NCBI GenBank assembly: GCA_020721005.1
Contig: DYNP01000007.1
Span: 62,001 to 126,000 of the forward strand
Reading direction: 5' to 3'
DNA length: 64,000 bases
Source: Thiomargarita sp.
Lineage (GTDB): Bacteria; Pseudomonadota; Gammaproteobacteria; Beggiatoales; Beggiatoaceae
Both the position numbers and the translations under genes were made by a program. The notes under the pieces are model-generated. The model was not told the DNA's origin and did no database searches. It saw only the letters and a list, made by a program, of their open reading frames with translations. The first letter of the stretch is position 1; each line of letters begins with the position of its first letter. Below are positions 10,544-21,200 of the stretch, in pieces.

Positions 10544-12223
10544 TTAAGTTTTGCGCGGATGAATGGTAGGGAATTGTAAAATAATTCGACAGCCTTGTAG
10601 GTAATGGGGGTCGATGTGAATGGTGCCTGCATGGAGATTGACAACTTCCTGAGCGGTACTCAGTCCCATGCCAGTGTGTTTGCTGGCTTTTTTGGTGGTG
10701 AAAAAGGGTTCAAAGGCTTTGAAGCGCAGGTGTTCGGGAATACCAGGTCCGGTGTCTTCAATGGTCACGGTGACAGTGTCTGGAGCACCTTGGGTGAGAA
10801 TTCGCAATTCTCGCAGGCCACGGTGGGCAGCCATGGCTTCAATGGCATTCGACAGCAGTTGTTTGAACAGTCCCCGTAATGGAGTGGGACTGCCCAAAAT
10901 GCTGGGCAAAGCCCAGTCGGGTTTCCAGTCGACCACAATGCCTTCAGCCAGTAGTTGTTGGGTTAAGATGCCCAAAATGTCGCGAAGTAATTCATTGAGA
11001 TTGATCGGATGCTTGGTTTCTTTATTGTTTTCTGGTAAAGGTATGCATTGGCGCAAGTTGTCCAGGGCCTGATTGCTTTTTTCCAGAGTTTCTTGTAGAG
11101 TACTGCACAATGGATCTTGCTGCCCCTTAGCGCGTCGTTTTAAAATGTTGACTGCCGCGGTGATCAGGTTCATCGGACCCTGCAGTTGATGCACTGCACT
11201 GGTTAGGGTTTCTCGCATGCCTTCGCTCAACGCTTCTTCGGCCAATAGGGCTCGCAGGGCATTCATACGCACCTCTTCCTGTTGTTTTTTAAGGGCAGTA
11301 ATTTCATGGGCAACCAGTAGGAAATAGGGGTGTTGAGTGTGTTCAAATAGGTTATTTTGTTGCGTACTCTGTTCAAAAAACCAAGAGCCCGAGCAGACAA
11401 ACCAACGTGGATATTCTCGATCGGGGAGGTCAAATCGCACTTCTTGATCGGTGAAATGAGGAATGGGCCATTTTAAATCGTTCTCAGGAACTTGCCCGGG
11501 AACAGTTTCAATGTCCGCAGAACGCCAAGGATAGCCCAATTGTTCCTCAAATAGTTTGAGAAAGAGAGAGATAGGGGCTTCCGATTTGAGTTCCAGCGCC
11601 AATTTCTTGTATTTTTGGTTGGCGGAAATGATGTGTCCCATTTTATCCAATAGGACGATGATCACAGGAGCACAGTCCACCATGGATTCGATCAAAGTTT
11701 TTTGATTGCGGACTTGTTGGGTTAAACGTTGAACTTCGGTAATATCCCGTTGCATCATCAGGTAATAAGCAATTTCCTGTTGCGGAGTAAGTAACGGAAT
11801 AACGGTAATTTCAGCCAAGTAAGAGGTCCCGTTGTGACGATGATTGACCAAAACTCCTGACCAAGTTTTTTGTTGCCTTAAGGATTCCCATAAGGATTGA
11901 TGGACCGATGGGGAACTGCTGGTATCGGATAAAATAGTTTCAGTTTGACCAATGAGGGTAGATAGACATCCGCCCGTAATTTTTGCAAATTCTTGATTAG
12001 CGTATAAAATAATAGCCTTGGAGTTTGTAATAGAGATAGCAATACTGGCCTGTTCAACTACGGTATAAAATAAACTTGGCGGTAAAAGAGTATTTACTTC
12101 CGCGATTGCCTGACTAAATACGTTGATAATACTCTGAGGAGTACCAGAAGGAGGGGAGGCCAAAAAATTTTGTAAGGCCTCAGTAAAATTATCTAAAGTA
12201 TACGGAGTTATCTGATTGTTCAT
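10544..12223 (-). CDS. nifL: Nitrogen fixation negative regulator NifL
   Basis: NifL is a flavoprotein that inhibits NifA by direct contact when oxygen or fixed nitrogen is present. The 559-residue product has a PAS domain (about 52-165; FAD-binding in characterised NifL), a second PAS (about 175-310), a helical H-region with 'AVHQLQGPMNLI' (H345, equivalent to the conserved but non-phosphorylated NifL histidine), and a GHKL ATP-binding domain with 'LLSNAIEAM', 'EDTGPGIP' and 'GMGLSTAQEVVNLH'. The sequence ends 12 bases before nifA. The nifL-nifA order and spacing match gammaproteobacterial diazotrophs. No clear -24/-12 (TGGC-N8-TTGC type) promoter is visible upstream (12224-12418), so transcription is probably not strictly sigma54-dependent. 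No Shine-Dalgarno sequence is evident at the ATG. Confidence 0.93.
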   Translation of the reverse strand: MNNQITPYTLDNFTEALQNFLASPPSGTPQSIINVFSQAIAEVNTLLPPSLFYTVVEQASIAISITNSKAIILYANQEFAKITGGCLSTLIGQTETILSDTSSSPSVHQSLWESLRQQKTWSGVLVNHRHNGTSYLAEITVIPLLTPQQEIAYYLMMQRDITEVQRLTQQVRNQKTLIESMVDCAPVIIVLLDKMGHIISANQKYKKLALELKSEAPISLFLKLFEEQLGYPWRSADIETVPGQVPENDLKWPIPHFTDQEVRFDLPDREYPRWFVCSGSWFFEQSTQQNNLFEHTQHPYFLLVAHEITALKKQQEEVRMNALRALLAEEALSEGMRETLTSAVHQLQGPMNLITAAVNILKRRAKGQQDPLCSTLQETLEKSNQALDNLRQCIPLPENNKETKHPINLNELLRDILGILTQQLLAEGIVVDWKPDWALPSILGSPTPLRGLFKQLLSNAIEAMAAHRGLRELRILTQGAPDTVTVTIEDTGPGIPEHLRFKAFEPFFTTKKASKHTGMGLSTAQEVVNLHAGTIHIDPHYLQGCRIILQFPTIHPRKT

Positions 12224-12418
12224 GAAAGTGATTATAAATAATGATTTTGAAATTTCAATAGATTAAAATTGTCCTAAGGGTATTGCAATGAACAAATAGC
12301 TTCCTTCTAAACCACCTCTTGCTCTTGGTTATGGTCAATTAATCACTGATTAACGGATTTAAATTATTACATTCAACCATGTTGTGGGAGTAAAAACTGC
12401 CTTTGAGGAATAGGCTAC

Positions 12419-13528
12419 ATGAAAAAAGACACCTTACTGATCATTGATGATATGCCTGACAATGTCATTGTGCTTGTTGAATTTCTTCGCCATGCAGGTT
12501 TCGACGTGCTCTTTGCCTATGAAGGGCCTGAAGGCATTGAAATTGCGAAAATATCATTGCCGGATTTGATCTTACTGGACATCATGATGCCGGATATGGA
12601 TGGTTTTCAAGTCTGTAAAGCCTTGAAAGCTCAAGAGCCCACCCAACATATTCCAATCATCTTCATGACTGCTCTCACCGATACCATCAACAAAATCAAA
12701 GGATTTACCCTAGGCGCCGCCGATTATATCACAAAACCCATTCAATATGAGGAAGTCTTAGCCAGAATCAACACTCATCTAAAAATTCGCAAACAACAAC
12801 ATCACATCCAACAACAAAATCAACAATTACAAGCTACCAATGCAGAATTGGATGCGTTTGCTCACATGGTGGCCCATGACCTGAAAAATCCACTCAATGG
12901 GATCATCGCTCTCAGTGAACTGCTGATGCATGAGGAACACCAAATTCCCATTCAAACTCGTCAACAACATTTACACATGATCCACAGGGCTGGCCAACAA
13001 ATGAGTAGCATTATCAGCTCCTTATTGACCTTAGCTGGAGTTTCCCAACAACTCAAAATCACCTATCAACCCTTGGATATGCAAAGCATTCTCCAACAAA
13101 TTATCCAACATCGCTTAGCCTACATGATTCAAGAATACCAAGCCACCATTTGTTTGCCAACCCGCTGGCCCCCAGTCATTGGATATTCCCCTTGGGTAGA
13201 GGAAATTTGGGCAAATTACCTGATCAATGGCCTAAAATACGGGGGCTGTCCCCCCCATTTGGAACTCGGAGCTGAAATGGGAATTCGTGATAATCAAGTG
13301 CGTTTTTGGGTAAAAGACAATGGGCGTGGACTCAATGAACAAGACAAATCCCGGCTGTTCAAAGCCTTTAGTCGTCTCAATACTCAAAAAGTTGAGGGAC
13401 ACGGTTTGGGACTTTCCATAGTACGCCGTATTACCGAAAAACTTGGGGGAGAAGTGGGCGTTGAAAGTGCCCCAAATCAGGGCAGTTTATTCTATTTCAC
13501 CCTACCCATTGCCCCTTCCAAGCCATAA
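12419..13528 (+). CDS. REC-histidine kinase protein, paralogue of 2909-4042
   Basis: This 369-residue cytoplasmic protein has the same reversed order as the gene at 2909-4042: a receiver (D54 in '[12 protein letters not shown]', '[13 protein letters not shown]'), a glutamine-rich coiled coil (about 122-145), then HisKA with '[12 protein letters not shown]' (H153) and HATPase with '[11 protein letters not shown]', 'KDNGRGL' and 'GHGLGLSIV'. The similarity to its paralogue is high along the whole length, so the pair arose by duplication, now sitting either side of nifLA. The start is supported by 'GAGGAA' 8 bases before the ATG. It is transcribed divergently from nifL and followed after 82 bases by a larger kinase-receiver gene, probably in one operon. 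Confidence 0.9.
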   Translation: MKKDTLLIIDDMPDNVIVLVEFLRHAGFDVLFAYEGPEGIEIAKISLPDLILLDIMMPDMDGFQVCKALKAQEPTQHIPIIFMTALTDTINKIKGFTLGAADYITKPIQYEEVLARINTHLKIRKQQHHIQQQNQQLQATNAELDAFAHMVAHDLKNPLNGIIALSELLMHEEHQIPIQTRQQHLHMIHRAGQQMSSIISSLLTLAGVSQQLKITYQPLDMQSILQQIIQHRLAYMIQEYQATICLPTRWPPVIGYSPWVEEIWANYLINGLKYGGCPPHLELGAEMGIRDNQVRFWVKDNGRGLNEQDKSRLFKAFSRLNTQKVEGHGLGLSIVRRITEKLGGEVGVESAPNQGSLFYFTLPIAPSKP

Positions 13529-13610
13529 TCATGCCCAATTAAGGATATTCCTCACTGTCCAAATCACCCCTTTTGACCCCTGCTTGATCCCTTTTCGTGG
13601 AGAAATAATC

Positions 13611-15620
13611 ATGTCAAATGCACCTAAAATTCTGATTATTGACGACTCTATAGCCAACCTCACCTTGCTAGAAGGTGTTTTAGCAACCAAATTTACTGTA
13701 ATTAAAGCCCAAACCGGTCGACAAGGTTTGGCACTCGCACACAACTGTCACCCAGAACTCATCTTGTTAGACGTGACCATGCCCGATTGGGATGGTTATC
13801 ACACCTGTCAACAAATTAAACAACACCCCGAATTGGCCAAAATTCCCGTCCTATTCATTTCTGCAGTACATCGTCCAGAACACAAAGTGCGAGCATTTGA
13901 AGCTGGAGGAGTCGATTATGTGGAAAAACCCTTTCAACAGAAAGAGTTGTTGGCAAGAATTAACACCCATATTGAACTCTATCGATTGCGAGAAAGTCTA
14001 GAAAAGGCCAAAGAATCAGCGGAAGCGGCCAATCGGGCCAAAAGTCAATTTTTAGCCAACATGAGCCATGAATTGCGCACTCCCATGAATGCAATCATTG
14101 GTTACAGTGAAATGTTACAAGAAGAAACTGAAGAGCTGAATATGCCTGAATGTGGCGATGATTTGGAAAAAATCATTTTGGCGGGAAAACATTTACTCAA
14201 TCTTATCAATGACATATTGGATCTGTCTAAAATTGAATCTGGCAAAATGGAATTACACATAGAAACCTTTGATGTGACCCAATTGCTCACGGAAATTCAA
14301 GGAACTATCCGACCCTTACTGGACAATAAATCCAACACTTTCCACTTACGCATTATTAACACTTTGGGTACCATTCATGCTGATCTCACAAAAACTCGAC
14401 AAATCTTAGTCAACTTACTTAGCAACGCCGCCAAATTCACGGAACAAGGAACTGTTCGTTTGGAAGCACTTCGTAAAAAATCATCTGAAGGAGAATGGCT
14501 TTACTTTCGCATCACTGATGAAGGTATTGGCATGACTCCCGAGCAACAAAAAAAGCTATTTCAACCCTTTACCCAAGTAGATGCCTCAACCACACGCCGA
14601 TTTGGAGGCACTGGTTTGGGACTGACTATCGTCAAAAAATTTTTAGACATGATGGGAGGCAACATCAGTGTCAGCAGCATTTTTGGAAAAGGCAGCACTT
14701 TCACTGTACACTTGCCCGTAATAGTCTCTGCACTGCCCCAAACCGAAGCGCTTCCTCCCTTGTTCGAGGAACCCATGAATGGCTTTATCTTGGTTATTGA
14801 TGACGACCTTATTGTTAGAGAATTGCTACACAGCTATCTCAGTGAACTTGGCTATTCAGTAGCCTGTGCTGCCAGTGGCCAAGAAGGCCTGGAATTGGCC
14901 AAAAAATTGCGCCCCGATGCCATTATTTTAGATGTGATGATGCCAGAGATGGACGGTTGGGCAGTGTTATCAGCCTTGAAAAATAACCCATTGTTAACTG
15001 ACACCCCGGTGATCATGACCTCGTTTGAAGAAAATTTGAGCACTGGTCATGCCACTTTGGAAGCCACCGATTGTTTAGCCAAGCCGGTGGATCCACGACG
15101 TTTGGCTTATCTGCTTAATAAATACAAGATTGGGGAAATTGCCTCCAAAAATTCAGTGATGGTAGTAGACGACAATGAAATTTTGCGAGATATGATGGCA
15201 GAAATGTTAGAAGAAGAAGGTTGGCGAGTTTCTCAAGCGGAAAATGGACGCGTGGCCTTAGAACAATTAGTCACTTTTCAACAAATTCCAGCCTTGATTT
15301 TACTAGACTTAAACATGCCAGAAATGGATGGTTTTGAATTTATCACCCACTTACGAAAAAATCCCATTTGGGAAAAAATTCCAGTAATTGTCATCACGGC
15401 TGCGATTTTAAGTGCCCAAGAGCAAGCCCGTTTACATGGCTATGTGGAAAGCATTTTCCAAAAAGAAACTTATGAGCGAGATGATTTGTTTAAGAGAATT
15501 CGCCAACTGCTCAGCCAAGTGCCACCCATCCAACTCGAAGATCCCCAACAGCAAACGGTATTTACCAAACAATTGTTGGAAAATTTGAAAAATCGTTCTT
15601 TTAAGAAGCCAACCAGTTGA
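13611..15620 (+). CDS. REC-HisKA-HATPase-REC-REC hybrid signalling protein
   Basis: The 669-residue product has an N-terminal receiver (D54), a coiled linker, HisKA with '[14 protein letters not shown]' (H153), HATPase with '[15 protein letters not shown]', 'TDEGIGM' and '[10 protein letters not shown]', then two C-terminal receivers (D441 in '[11 protein letters not shown]' and D566 in '[14 protein letters not shown]'). No membrane segment or sensor domain is present, so it must receive phosphate or a contact signal from another protein, plausibly the REC-kinase just upstream. The start is set at the ATG with 'TGGAG' 8 bases before it; the frame remains open further upstream into the preceding gene but gives a non-homologous extension. 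A stem-loop with a T-run follows at 15698. Confidence 0.9.
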   Translation: MSNAPKILIIDDSIANLTLLEGVLATKFTVIKAQTGRQGLALAHNCHPELILLDVTMPDWDGYHTCQQIKQHPELAKIPVLFISAVHRPEHKVRAFEAGGVDYVEKPFQQKELLARINTHIELYRLRESLEKAKESAEAANRAKSQFLANMSHELRTPMNAIIGYSEMLQEETEELNMPECGDDLEKIILAGKHLLNLINDILDLSKIESGKMELHIETFDVTQLLTEIQGTIRPLLDNKSNTFHLRIINTLGTIHADLTKTRQILVNLLSNAAKFTEQGTVRLEALRKKSSEGEWLYFRITDEGIGMTPEQQKKLFQPFTQVDASTTRRFGGTGLGLTIVKKFLDMMGGNISVSSIFGKGSTFTVHLPVIVSALPQTEALPPLFEEPMNGFILVIDDDLIVRELLHSYLSELGYSVACAASGQEGLELAKKLRPDAIILDVMMPEMDGWAVLSALKNNPLLTDTPVIMTSFEENLSTGHATLEATDCLAKPVDPRRLAYLLNKYKIGEIASKNSVMVVDDNEILRDMMAEMLEEEGWRVSQAENGRVALEQLVTFQQIPALILLDLNMPEMDGFEFITHLRKNPIWEKIPVIVITAAILSAQEQARLHGYVESIFQKETYERDDLFKRIRQLLSQVPPIQLEDPQQQTVFTKQLLENLKNRSFKKPTS

Positions 15621-15697
15621 TTGGGAGGGAATGTTGATTGGGGGAGAATAGGGAGGGAGAAAGAAAAGACTGTGGGAATTTTCAAGTGGGAAGAGCA

Positions 15698-15733
15698 AAC
15701 TTGCCTGGTTTAAAAACTGGGCAGTTTTTTTTA
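15698..15733 (+). terminator. Probable Rho-independent terminator
   Basis: An imperfect stem-loop (arms beginning AAACTTGCC and ending GGCAGTTT, with a TTTAAAAA-type centre) runs into eight T residues. It lies 78 bases after the stop of the REC-kinase-REC-REC gene and would end that operon. The stem resembles a palindromic repeat seen at 40874-40896. Confidence 0.55.
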
Positions 15734-15789
15734 AGCATGATCTAAATTCGACGCAAAAAATACTGTATCTTGTTAAATACAAGGTTTTT

Positions 15790-15827
15790 ACTCACAAACT
15801 TATCAAGTTTTAAAAACCTGATGTGAG
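15790..15827. repeat. Imperfect palindrome with TTTTAAAAA core
   Basis: Outer arms ACTCAC and GTGAGT enclose an inner imperfect palindrome ATCAAG/CCTGAT around a TTTTAAAAA centre. It lies between the two convergent gene ends at 15620 and 15866 and has no T-run. It probably belongs to the same repeat family as the elements at 15698-15733 and 40874-40896. Confidence 0.4.
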
Positions 15828-15865
15828 TGGTGCCAATTTGTTTGCAGGTTTGGATTCCTGTGTTT

Positions 15866-17989
15866 TTAAAATATATCAAAACACTGGGTATCCATCACCC
15901 ACAGCCCCTGACTCAACGTCTCAAACACATCTCCCCCTTCTGGTGACAAAATCCCAAATAAGCAATATTGCCCAGTGGGTAAGGTGTCCGGCAAAGTCAT
16001 GTCTATCCACGTCACCGGTTGCGTTTGAACACGTCGTGCCCGCCACGGTTTGGGTTCATTCAACGGGGCAAATTCGTTGAGAGTTTTCAAGGTGACAAAG
16101 GTTTGACCATCGGGTAAGAGGACCGCAGTATATAAATCATACCCCCAGCCTAACTCCTCGGTCAAGGTGGCTTTGAACATTTCACCACGTTGGTAACGGT
16201 CTTTCTCCAAGTGAATTTGGACTTGGGCTGTCGTTGGTGGGTCAATGCCATCCATAACAGTAATCACCACGGGCAAGTCGCTACTGGCAATATTGCCTTG
16301 ATTGTCTTCGGCATAGAAGGTCACTTGATAGTCACCGTTATAAATCGCTTCTTGCCAAGTCGTTTCCCAAACATCCTTCTCACTCTTGGAGATACCCAAA
16401 ACTAACCTCGGTAAGACTAGAATTGGGGTGCCGTTGCTATCCATGACCAGATTCATTTTGGGAGGACGAATGACCGCCCACACTCGTTCAATCAGCCCTG
16501 CGGCGAGGACGGCTTTGGCTTTCAGTGGCAATGGGGTGCCGGCGGCTACTGTGGTGGAAGAGGTTAAACTCTCCACCGCCAAGGTCAAATCACCCGCCGC
16601 AAAACTGCCGTTGAGATAAATTTGCTTTAACCATTGGCCCTCGTCACTGCCATCATCAAATCGTGGCACTTGACCAATTTCAATGCTGCTGCCTGTACTG
16701 GCCGTGATCAGTTTCGACATATCACCTAACAACTTGGTTTGTTCACTACCCGCATAACCAAAGGCTTCCCAGAAATTCATCCCTTTGAGTAATCCCGCGG
16801 CAAAGAAGCGATTGAAGCCGCGTTTATCAGTGCGGTCAAAGTAAGCCAAACCGTCGCTGGTGCTACTAATAATGGCACGGTTAGGGGCTTTGAGTTGTTC
16901 TAACAGTTGTCCTGAATGACACGCATCAATGACCATCATCACTTGATTGCCCGTGACCGTTTGATAATCGTCTAACCAGGTTTTCAAGGCGGTGACTTCC
17001 ATGTATTCTAATTTGCTTAACTGGAACTTCTCCGTACCCCCGTGATCCACGAAAAACAGATACAGTGGTTGGTCCAGTTTGCCCAGTCCCTTGGCCCATT
17101 CCAAAGCCAGTCGAACATCTTCTGGGGTAAGAGGACGTTCTGGGTTGGGGGCATCGACAATACTGTCATCTAAGCCATCCCCGTTGAAATCGGCCCAGGA
17201 TTTGGGGGAAAGGTAATAAATCTCATCATTGTCAAAGCCGCGTTTGTTAAAGACTTTGTAAAGGTAACTGGTGATAGCTTCAGTCGTGTCCCAGAGGGTG
17301 TTGGAACTGTCGGCACCTCCACCAGCAATAAGGATAGCGGCACGTTTGTTCGCCCCAGAATTCTCTGTGTTGTAAACGGTCCACTTGTCCTGTCCACTGT
17401 GGTGCGCTAAACCACCATTGGTGCCAATCCACACCCCACCTTGATCGTCACCAAGCAAGGAAAAAATATAGTTACCTGGCAAGTTGTTAGTGTTGATAAA
17501 AATCTGCTGAATTTCTCCCGTTTGGGCATCACGCTGTTCCAAGCCTCCACCCGTCCCTACCCACAAGGTCTTGCCATCTTCCGAAAGGGCTAACGCAGTT
17601 ACCACGTTTCTGTTGGTAAATATCTCCCACTGAGCTTTCTCCGGTGAGAAATCATTGGGCGGAGTGATGACGATTTTAAGCGTAGCCACATTCCCTCCTC
17701 CATCCATTACCGTCACCACATCCAATCCCACTTGCACCGGTGCCACATAAGTCACCTGTGTCGCCGTCCCCTGAATTTGCCCTTTGGCGACCGTCCAAGT
17801 CACTTCTCCACTGGTGTTTGAGACTGACAACGTTATCGATTTTCCCTGTTCGACAATGGGCGTGGTGGGCGTAAAGGTGAGGTCGGAGGCTTGACTGATA
17901 GCTGACAGGAGGAGAAGGAAGAGTCCCAGTAGTGGGGAATGGTGACAGTGATAAAAGGAGAATTGAAAAAAATGTTTTGGTATGTTCAT
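15866..17989 (-). CDS. Secreted caspase-like (C13/CD-clan) peptidase with Ig-like domain and two propeller repeats
   Basis: The 707-residue protein has a signal peptide (hydrophobic core about 19-31, cleavage near 'SQAS'), an Ig-like domain (about 36-108), two two-component-type propeller repeats ('LWVGTGGGL', 'GGVWIGTNGGLAH', about 120-208) and a caspase-like peptidase domain (about 215-440). The catalytic dyad is visible: H316 in 'LFFVDHGG' and C357 in 'VIDACHSG'. A calcium-loop-like 'DFNGDGLDD' (268-275) lies between them and the domain start. Two C-terminal beta-rich regions follow, the last ending '.LPTGQYCLFGILSP'. It is probably exported to the periplasm or cell surface. The organisation is shared with 18265-22140 and the broken gene at 31211-32914. 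Its substrate is unknown. Two propeller repeats cannot close a propeller on their own, so this part is probably a deletion remnant. Confidence 0.87.
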   Translation of the reverse strand: MNIPKHFFQFSFYHCHHSPLLGLFLLLLSAISQASDLTFTPTTPIVEQGKSITLSVSNTSGEVTWTVAKGQIQGTATQVTYVAPVQVGLDVVTVMDGGGNVATLKIVITPPNDFSPEKAQWEIFTNRNVVTALALSEDGKTLWVGTGGGLEQRDAQTGEIQQIFINTNNLPGNYIFSLLGDDQGGVWIGTNGGLAHHSGQDKWTVYNTENSGANKRAAILIAGGGADSSNTLWDTTEAITSYLYKVFNKRGFDNDEIYYLSPKSWADFNGDGLDDSIVDAPNPERPLTPEDVRLALEWAKGLGKLDQPLYLFFVDHGGTEKFQLSKLEYMEVTALKTWLDDYQTVTGNQVMMVIDACHSGQLLEQLKAPNRAIISSTSDGLAYFDRTDKRGFNRFFAAGLLKGMNFWEAFGYAGSEQTKLLGDMSKLITASTGSSIEIGQVPRFDDGSDEGQWLKQIYLNGSFAAGDLTLAVESLTSSTTVAAGTPLPLKAKAVLAAGLIERVWAVIRPPKMNLVMDSNGTPILVLPRLVLGISKSEKDVWETTWQEAIYNGDYQVTFYAEDNQGNIASSDLPVVITVMDGIDPPTTAQVQIHLEKDRYQRGEMFKATLTEELGWGYDLYTAVLLPDGQTFVTLKTLNEFAPLNEPKPWRARRVQTQPVTWIDMTLPDTLPTGQYCLFGILSPEGGDVFETLSQGLWVMDTQCFDIF

Positions 17990-18264
17990 AAAGTCAAGAC
18001 TTTTTTCGCTTAAAGTTTTGATTTGGCATCACAGGACTTTACTCTTAAGTGTGGTAAAGTTAAGGACAATGAATTTGGGAAGAAAATAGATAAACCATAA
18101 CTGATGATCATTTATTCACTTTCCCAATTCATTAGTTTTTGATACAAACTGTGCCATAACTTTACAGATCACAAATTGATAAGGTTAGCGGACGAAACCA
18201 TTCCATAGTACTTGCAGTTTATTTACGTCGATTCCTTGATCCCTAACCTATAATTCAGGGCACA

Positions 18265-21200
18265 TCAAGGTGTTTTGTTCACCACTTCTGCACACCACTT
18301 TACTTCTACTTGTGACGCTTGTGTTTCTGGTGCCGAAAAATCCTCTTTAGCAGGTGATAAAATTCCATAGATACAATATGATCCTACCAAATCTACCAAT
18401 TCCATGTCTATCAAGGTAAGTGGGGTATTGGGACTCTTTTTCCCTGTCCATTTTTTGGCTTGGTTAAAGGGTTGGAACTGATTGGTATCTGTCAAAGTAG
18501 CAAATGATCCGTCTGGAAAAGTTACCATCACATACAGATCATATCCCCAATTTAATTGTTCCGCCAATTGGACAGTTAGGCGTTCTTGCACTTCATAAGT
18601 ATCTTTTTGGGGAATTAACGTTACTTCCATGTTCGTCTCAGAAGGCAAGTCTATACCTCCTGTTACGGTCACAATCACAGGAGAACTGCTGGCACGATTT
18701 TTTTGATTGTCCTCCGCATAAAAAATTAATTCATAATCCCCATTATAAGTTGCTTCTCGCCAAGTTGTTTCCCAAATACCAGCATCCACTGTGGGTAAGA
18801 GAGTTAGAAAAGGTAGATCTAAAATAGGGGTCCCATGCTTATCTAACACCAAGTTGATATGCGGTGGTTTTAAGATTGCCCAAACATGTTGCAAATATCC
18901 TTGAGTTACGTTCACCTGAGCCTTAAGAAGATGTTTTTGACCGGCAGCTAAATTGGTGCTGCCAGAGGAAACCAATTCTTTTATCGACACTGGGTTGGCA
19001 CGAGGAAAATTCCCGTTGACAAATAGGGTCTGCAACCAGTCGTTATTGCCGCTACCGTCACTGAACTTGGGTTCTTGACCCAGTTGTTCGATTGGCTGTT
19101 TAGAGGATTCCGCTATTCTGGGCAGAATTTTTGTTTGTTGCATACTGGCAAATTCAAATGCTTCCTTAAAACTCTTGCCTTCCGACAAGCTATCGGCGAG
19201 GAAACGACTGAAGCCTTGTCGCGCAGGCGGGTAAAAATATGCTTTTCCGGAACCAGTAGTACTGCTGATAATGGCACGATTGGCACTGGGAGAAAGCTCT
19301 TCCATTAAGGAACCAGACCAACAGGCATCTATTACTACTACCATGGATGAAGAGGTAGCAGCGGTATACTCGTCTAAAAAACCTCTAAGTTGGGTAGCTT
19401 CCAATGTTGTCGTATTACTCAACTTAAAGTACAGTTTCTGATTTGAGTCTTCCGCACCATGGTCCACTAAAAAGAAATACAGAGGTTGGTCCAGTTTACC
19501 TCGTCCTTTAGCCCATTCCAAGGCTTGTTGCACGTCGCTGACTTGTAAATTGCCTTCTGGTTGAGGGGCATCCACTGCCCGATCATTGATCCCATCACCA
19601 TTGAAGTCTGCTGAGAGTTTGGGGGAAAGATAATAAATTTCGTCATTCTCAAATCCTCTTTCATACAACATGTGGTAAATGCTATTGATAATGCTTTCGG
19701 TCGTCTCCCAGAGGGTATTGCTATTGTCATTACCACCACCAGCGATGATGATGGCAGCCCGGTTGCCTTTGAGGAGGGCATCACAGGCAGCGTCATCTAG
19801 GTTGGCGTTGTTGCACAGGAAAGCATTTTTACTCAAGGTGAGATAAGCAAGACCAAAGGCAGTTCCTACCCAGATACCTCCTCTACCATCACTTTTCAGT
19901 GCAATCACCTGGTTATCCGGCAGTCCGGAATTTTGGGTATTGAAGATTTCCGTGGTGCCATCTGGATTCAAGTAAACCAAACCACCTTGGTCAAAAGACA
20001 AACTGTTCACGGCCTCCGTGGAACTGCTGTCTGCCGTTATTTGGGACATGTCGATACCTAAAATTCCTGCCCACACGCCATTCCTGTCATCGGCGAGTAA
20101 AGTTTTGATGATACCATTACTGGGTAGTTCCGAATTGCCTTGATTAAATACCTGCCAGGTTCTATCGACTTTCAAATGAGCAATGCCGCTCATCATTGTG
20201 CCCACCCATACACCTCCTTGGTTATCAGATGCCAGGGACATCACAGAATTTTCTGGCAATTGTGAATTACCGATGTTAAAGATCTCCCAAGTTTTATCTG
20301 CCCGTAAATATGCTAATCCCTTGAGGGTGCCTATCCATAAGCCTCCTTGGTTATCGGTTGCCAGAGTAGTAACCCTATTGTCTGGCAATTCCGAACTCTC
20401 CGCATCGAAGAGTTCCCACGTCTGGTGGTCTGCCAACAAATGCGCAATACCGCCACCTTGTTGAGCAGTCTGATCATTTCCAGCTATCCAGACTCCTCCT
20501 GCACCGTCATGAACCACCGTTTGCACTATTGCCAGATTACCCGGCAATTTGGAAGTGTGGGGATTATCAAAGATGCTAAAACCAAAATCGGCTTTGCCGC
20601 TGGGAGGAAAGTGAAGGAGTGCGCCAAAAGTTCCTATCCACATCCCATTTTGACCATCGTTACTGACGGACAAAGCTAATTCGTCATATCGAGTACTCCA
20701 AACACCTTCCGCACTTAAGTGGGCGACGCCACCTTCCCCCAACCTTGCAACGTCTCCTCCAGCTACCCAAAGTCCGCCGTTTTTATCACTGTCGATAGCC
20801 ATGACAATGTTAGACGGGGCATCCTCTTTGACGGACGTTAAAGTATCCCAAGTGCCATCGTTATGTAGATACACTAACCCATTCACAGTACCTATCCAGA
20901 TACCTTCACGATTATCCGCTAAAATGGCCGGGACAGCTGGGTGAGGTAAGGTCGTTTCGGAAGGTGTAAACACTTCCCAAGTGCCATCGGGATGACGATG
21001 CACCAGACCACCGGCTTGGGTGGTGAAATCGTTATTAGTCAACCCGGCCCAAACACCTCCTTGTTTATCTGCAGTGAGTGACCAAACAACATTTCCTGGA
21101 AAAGAGGGAACGTTGCTGGTATTAAACACTTCCCAATTTCCCTGAGCATCGCGATGCACAAGACCTCCGCCACTGTCAACAGGTAAGTTTAGGTTATTCT

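Noticed and set aside
12224-12418. Sigma54 promoter upstream of nifL
   Set aside because: I looked for the -24/-12 GG/GC pattern on the minus strand and found no good match.
13443-13610. Upstream extension of the REC-kinase-REC-REC gene into the preceding gene
   Set aside because: The extra 56 residues have no homology to receivers, whereas the ATG at 13611 has a good Shine-Dalgarno sequence and starts the receiver domain directly.
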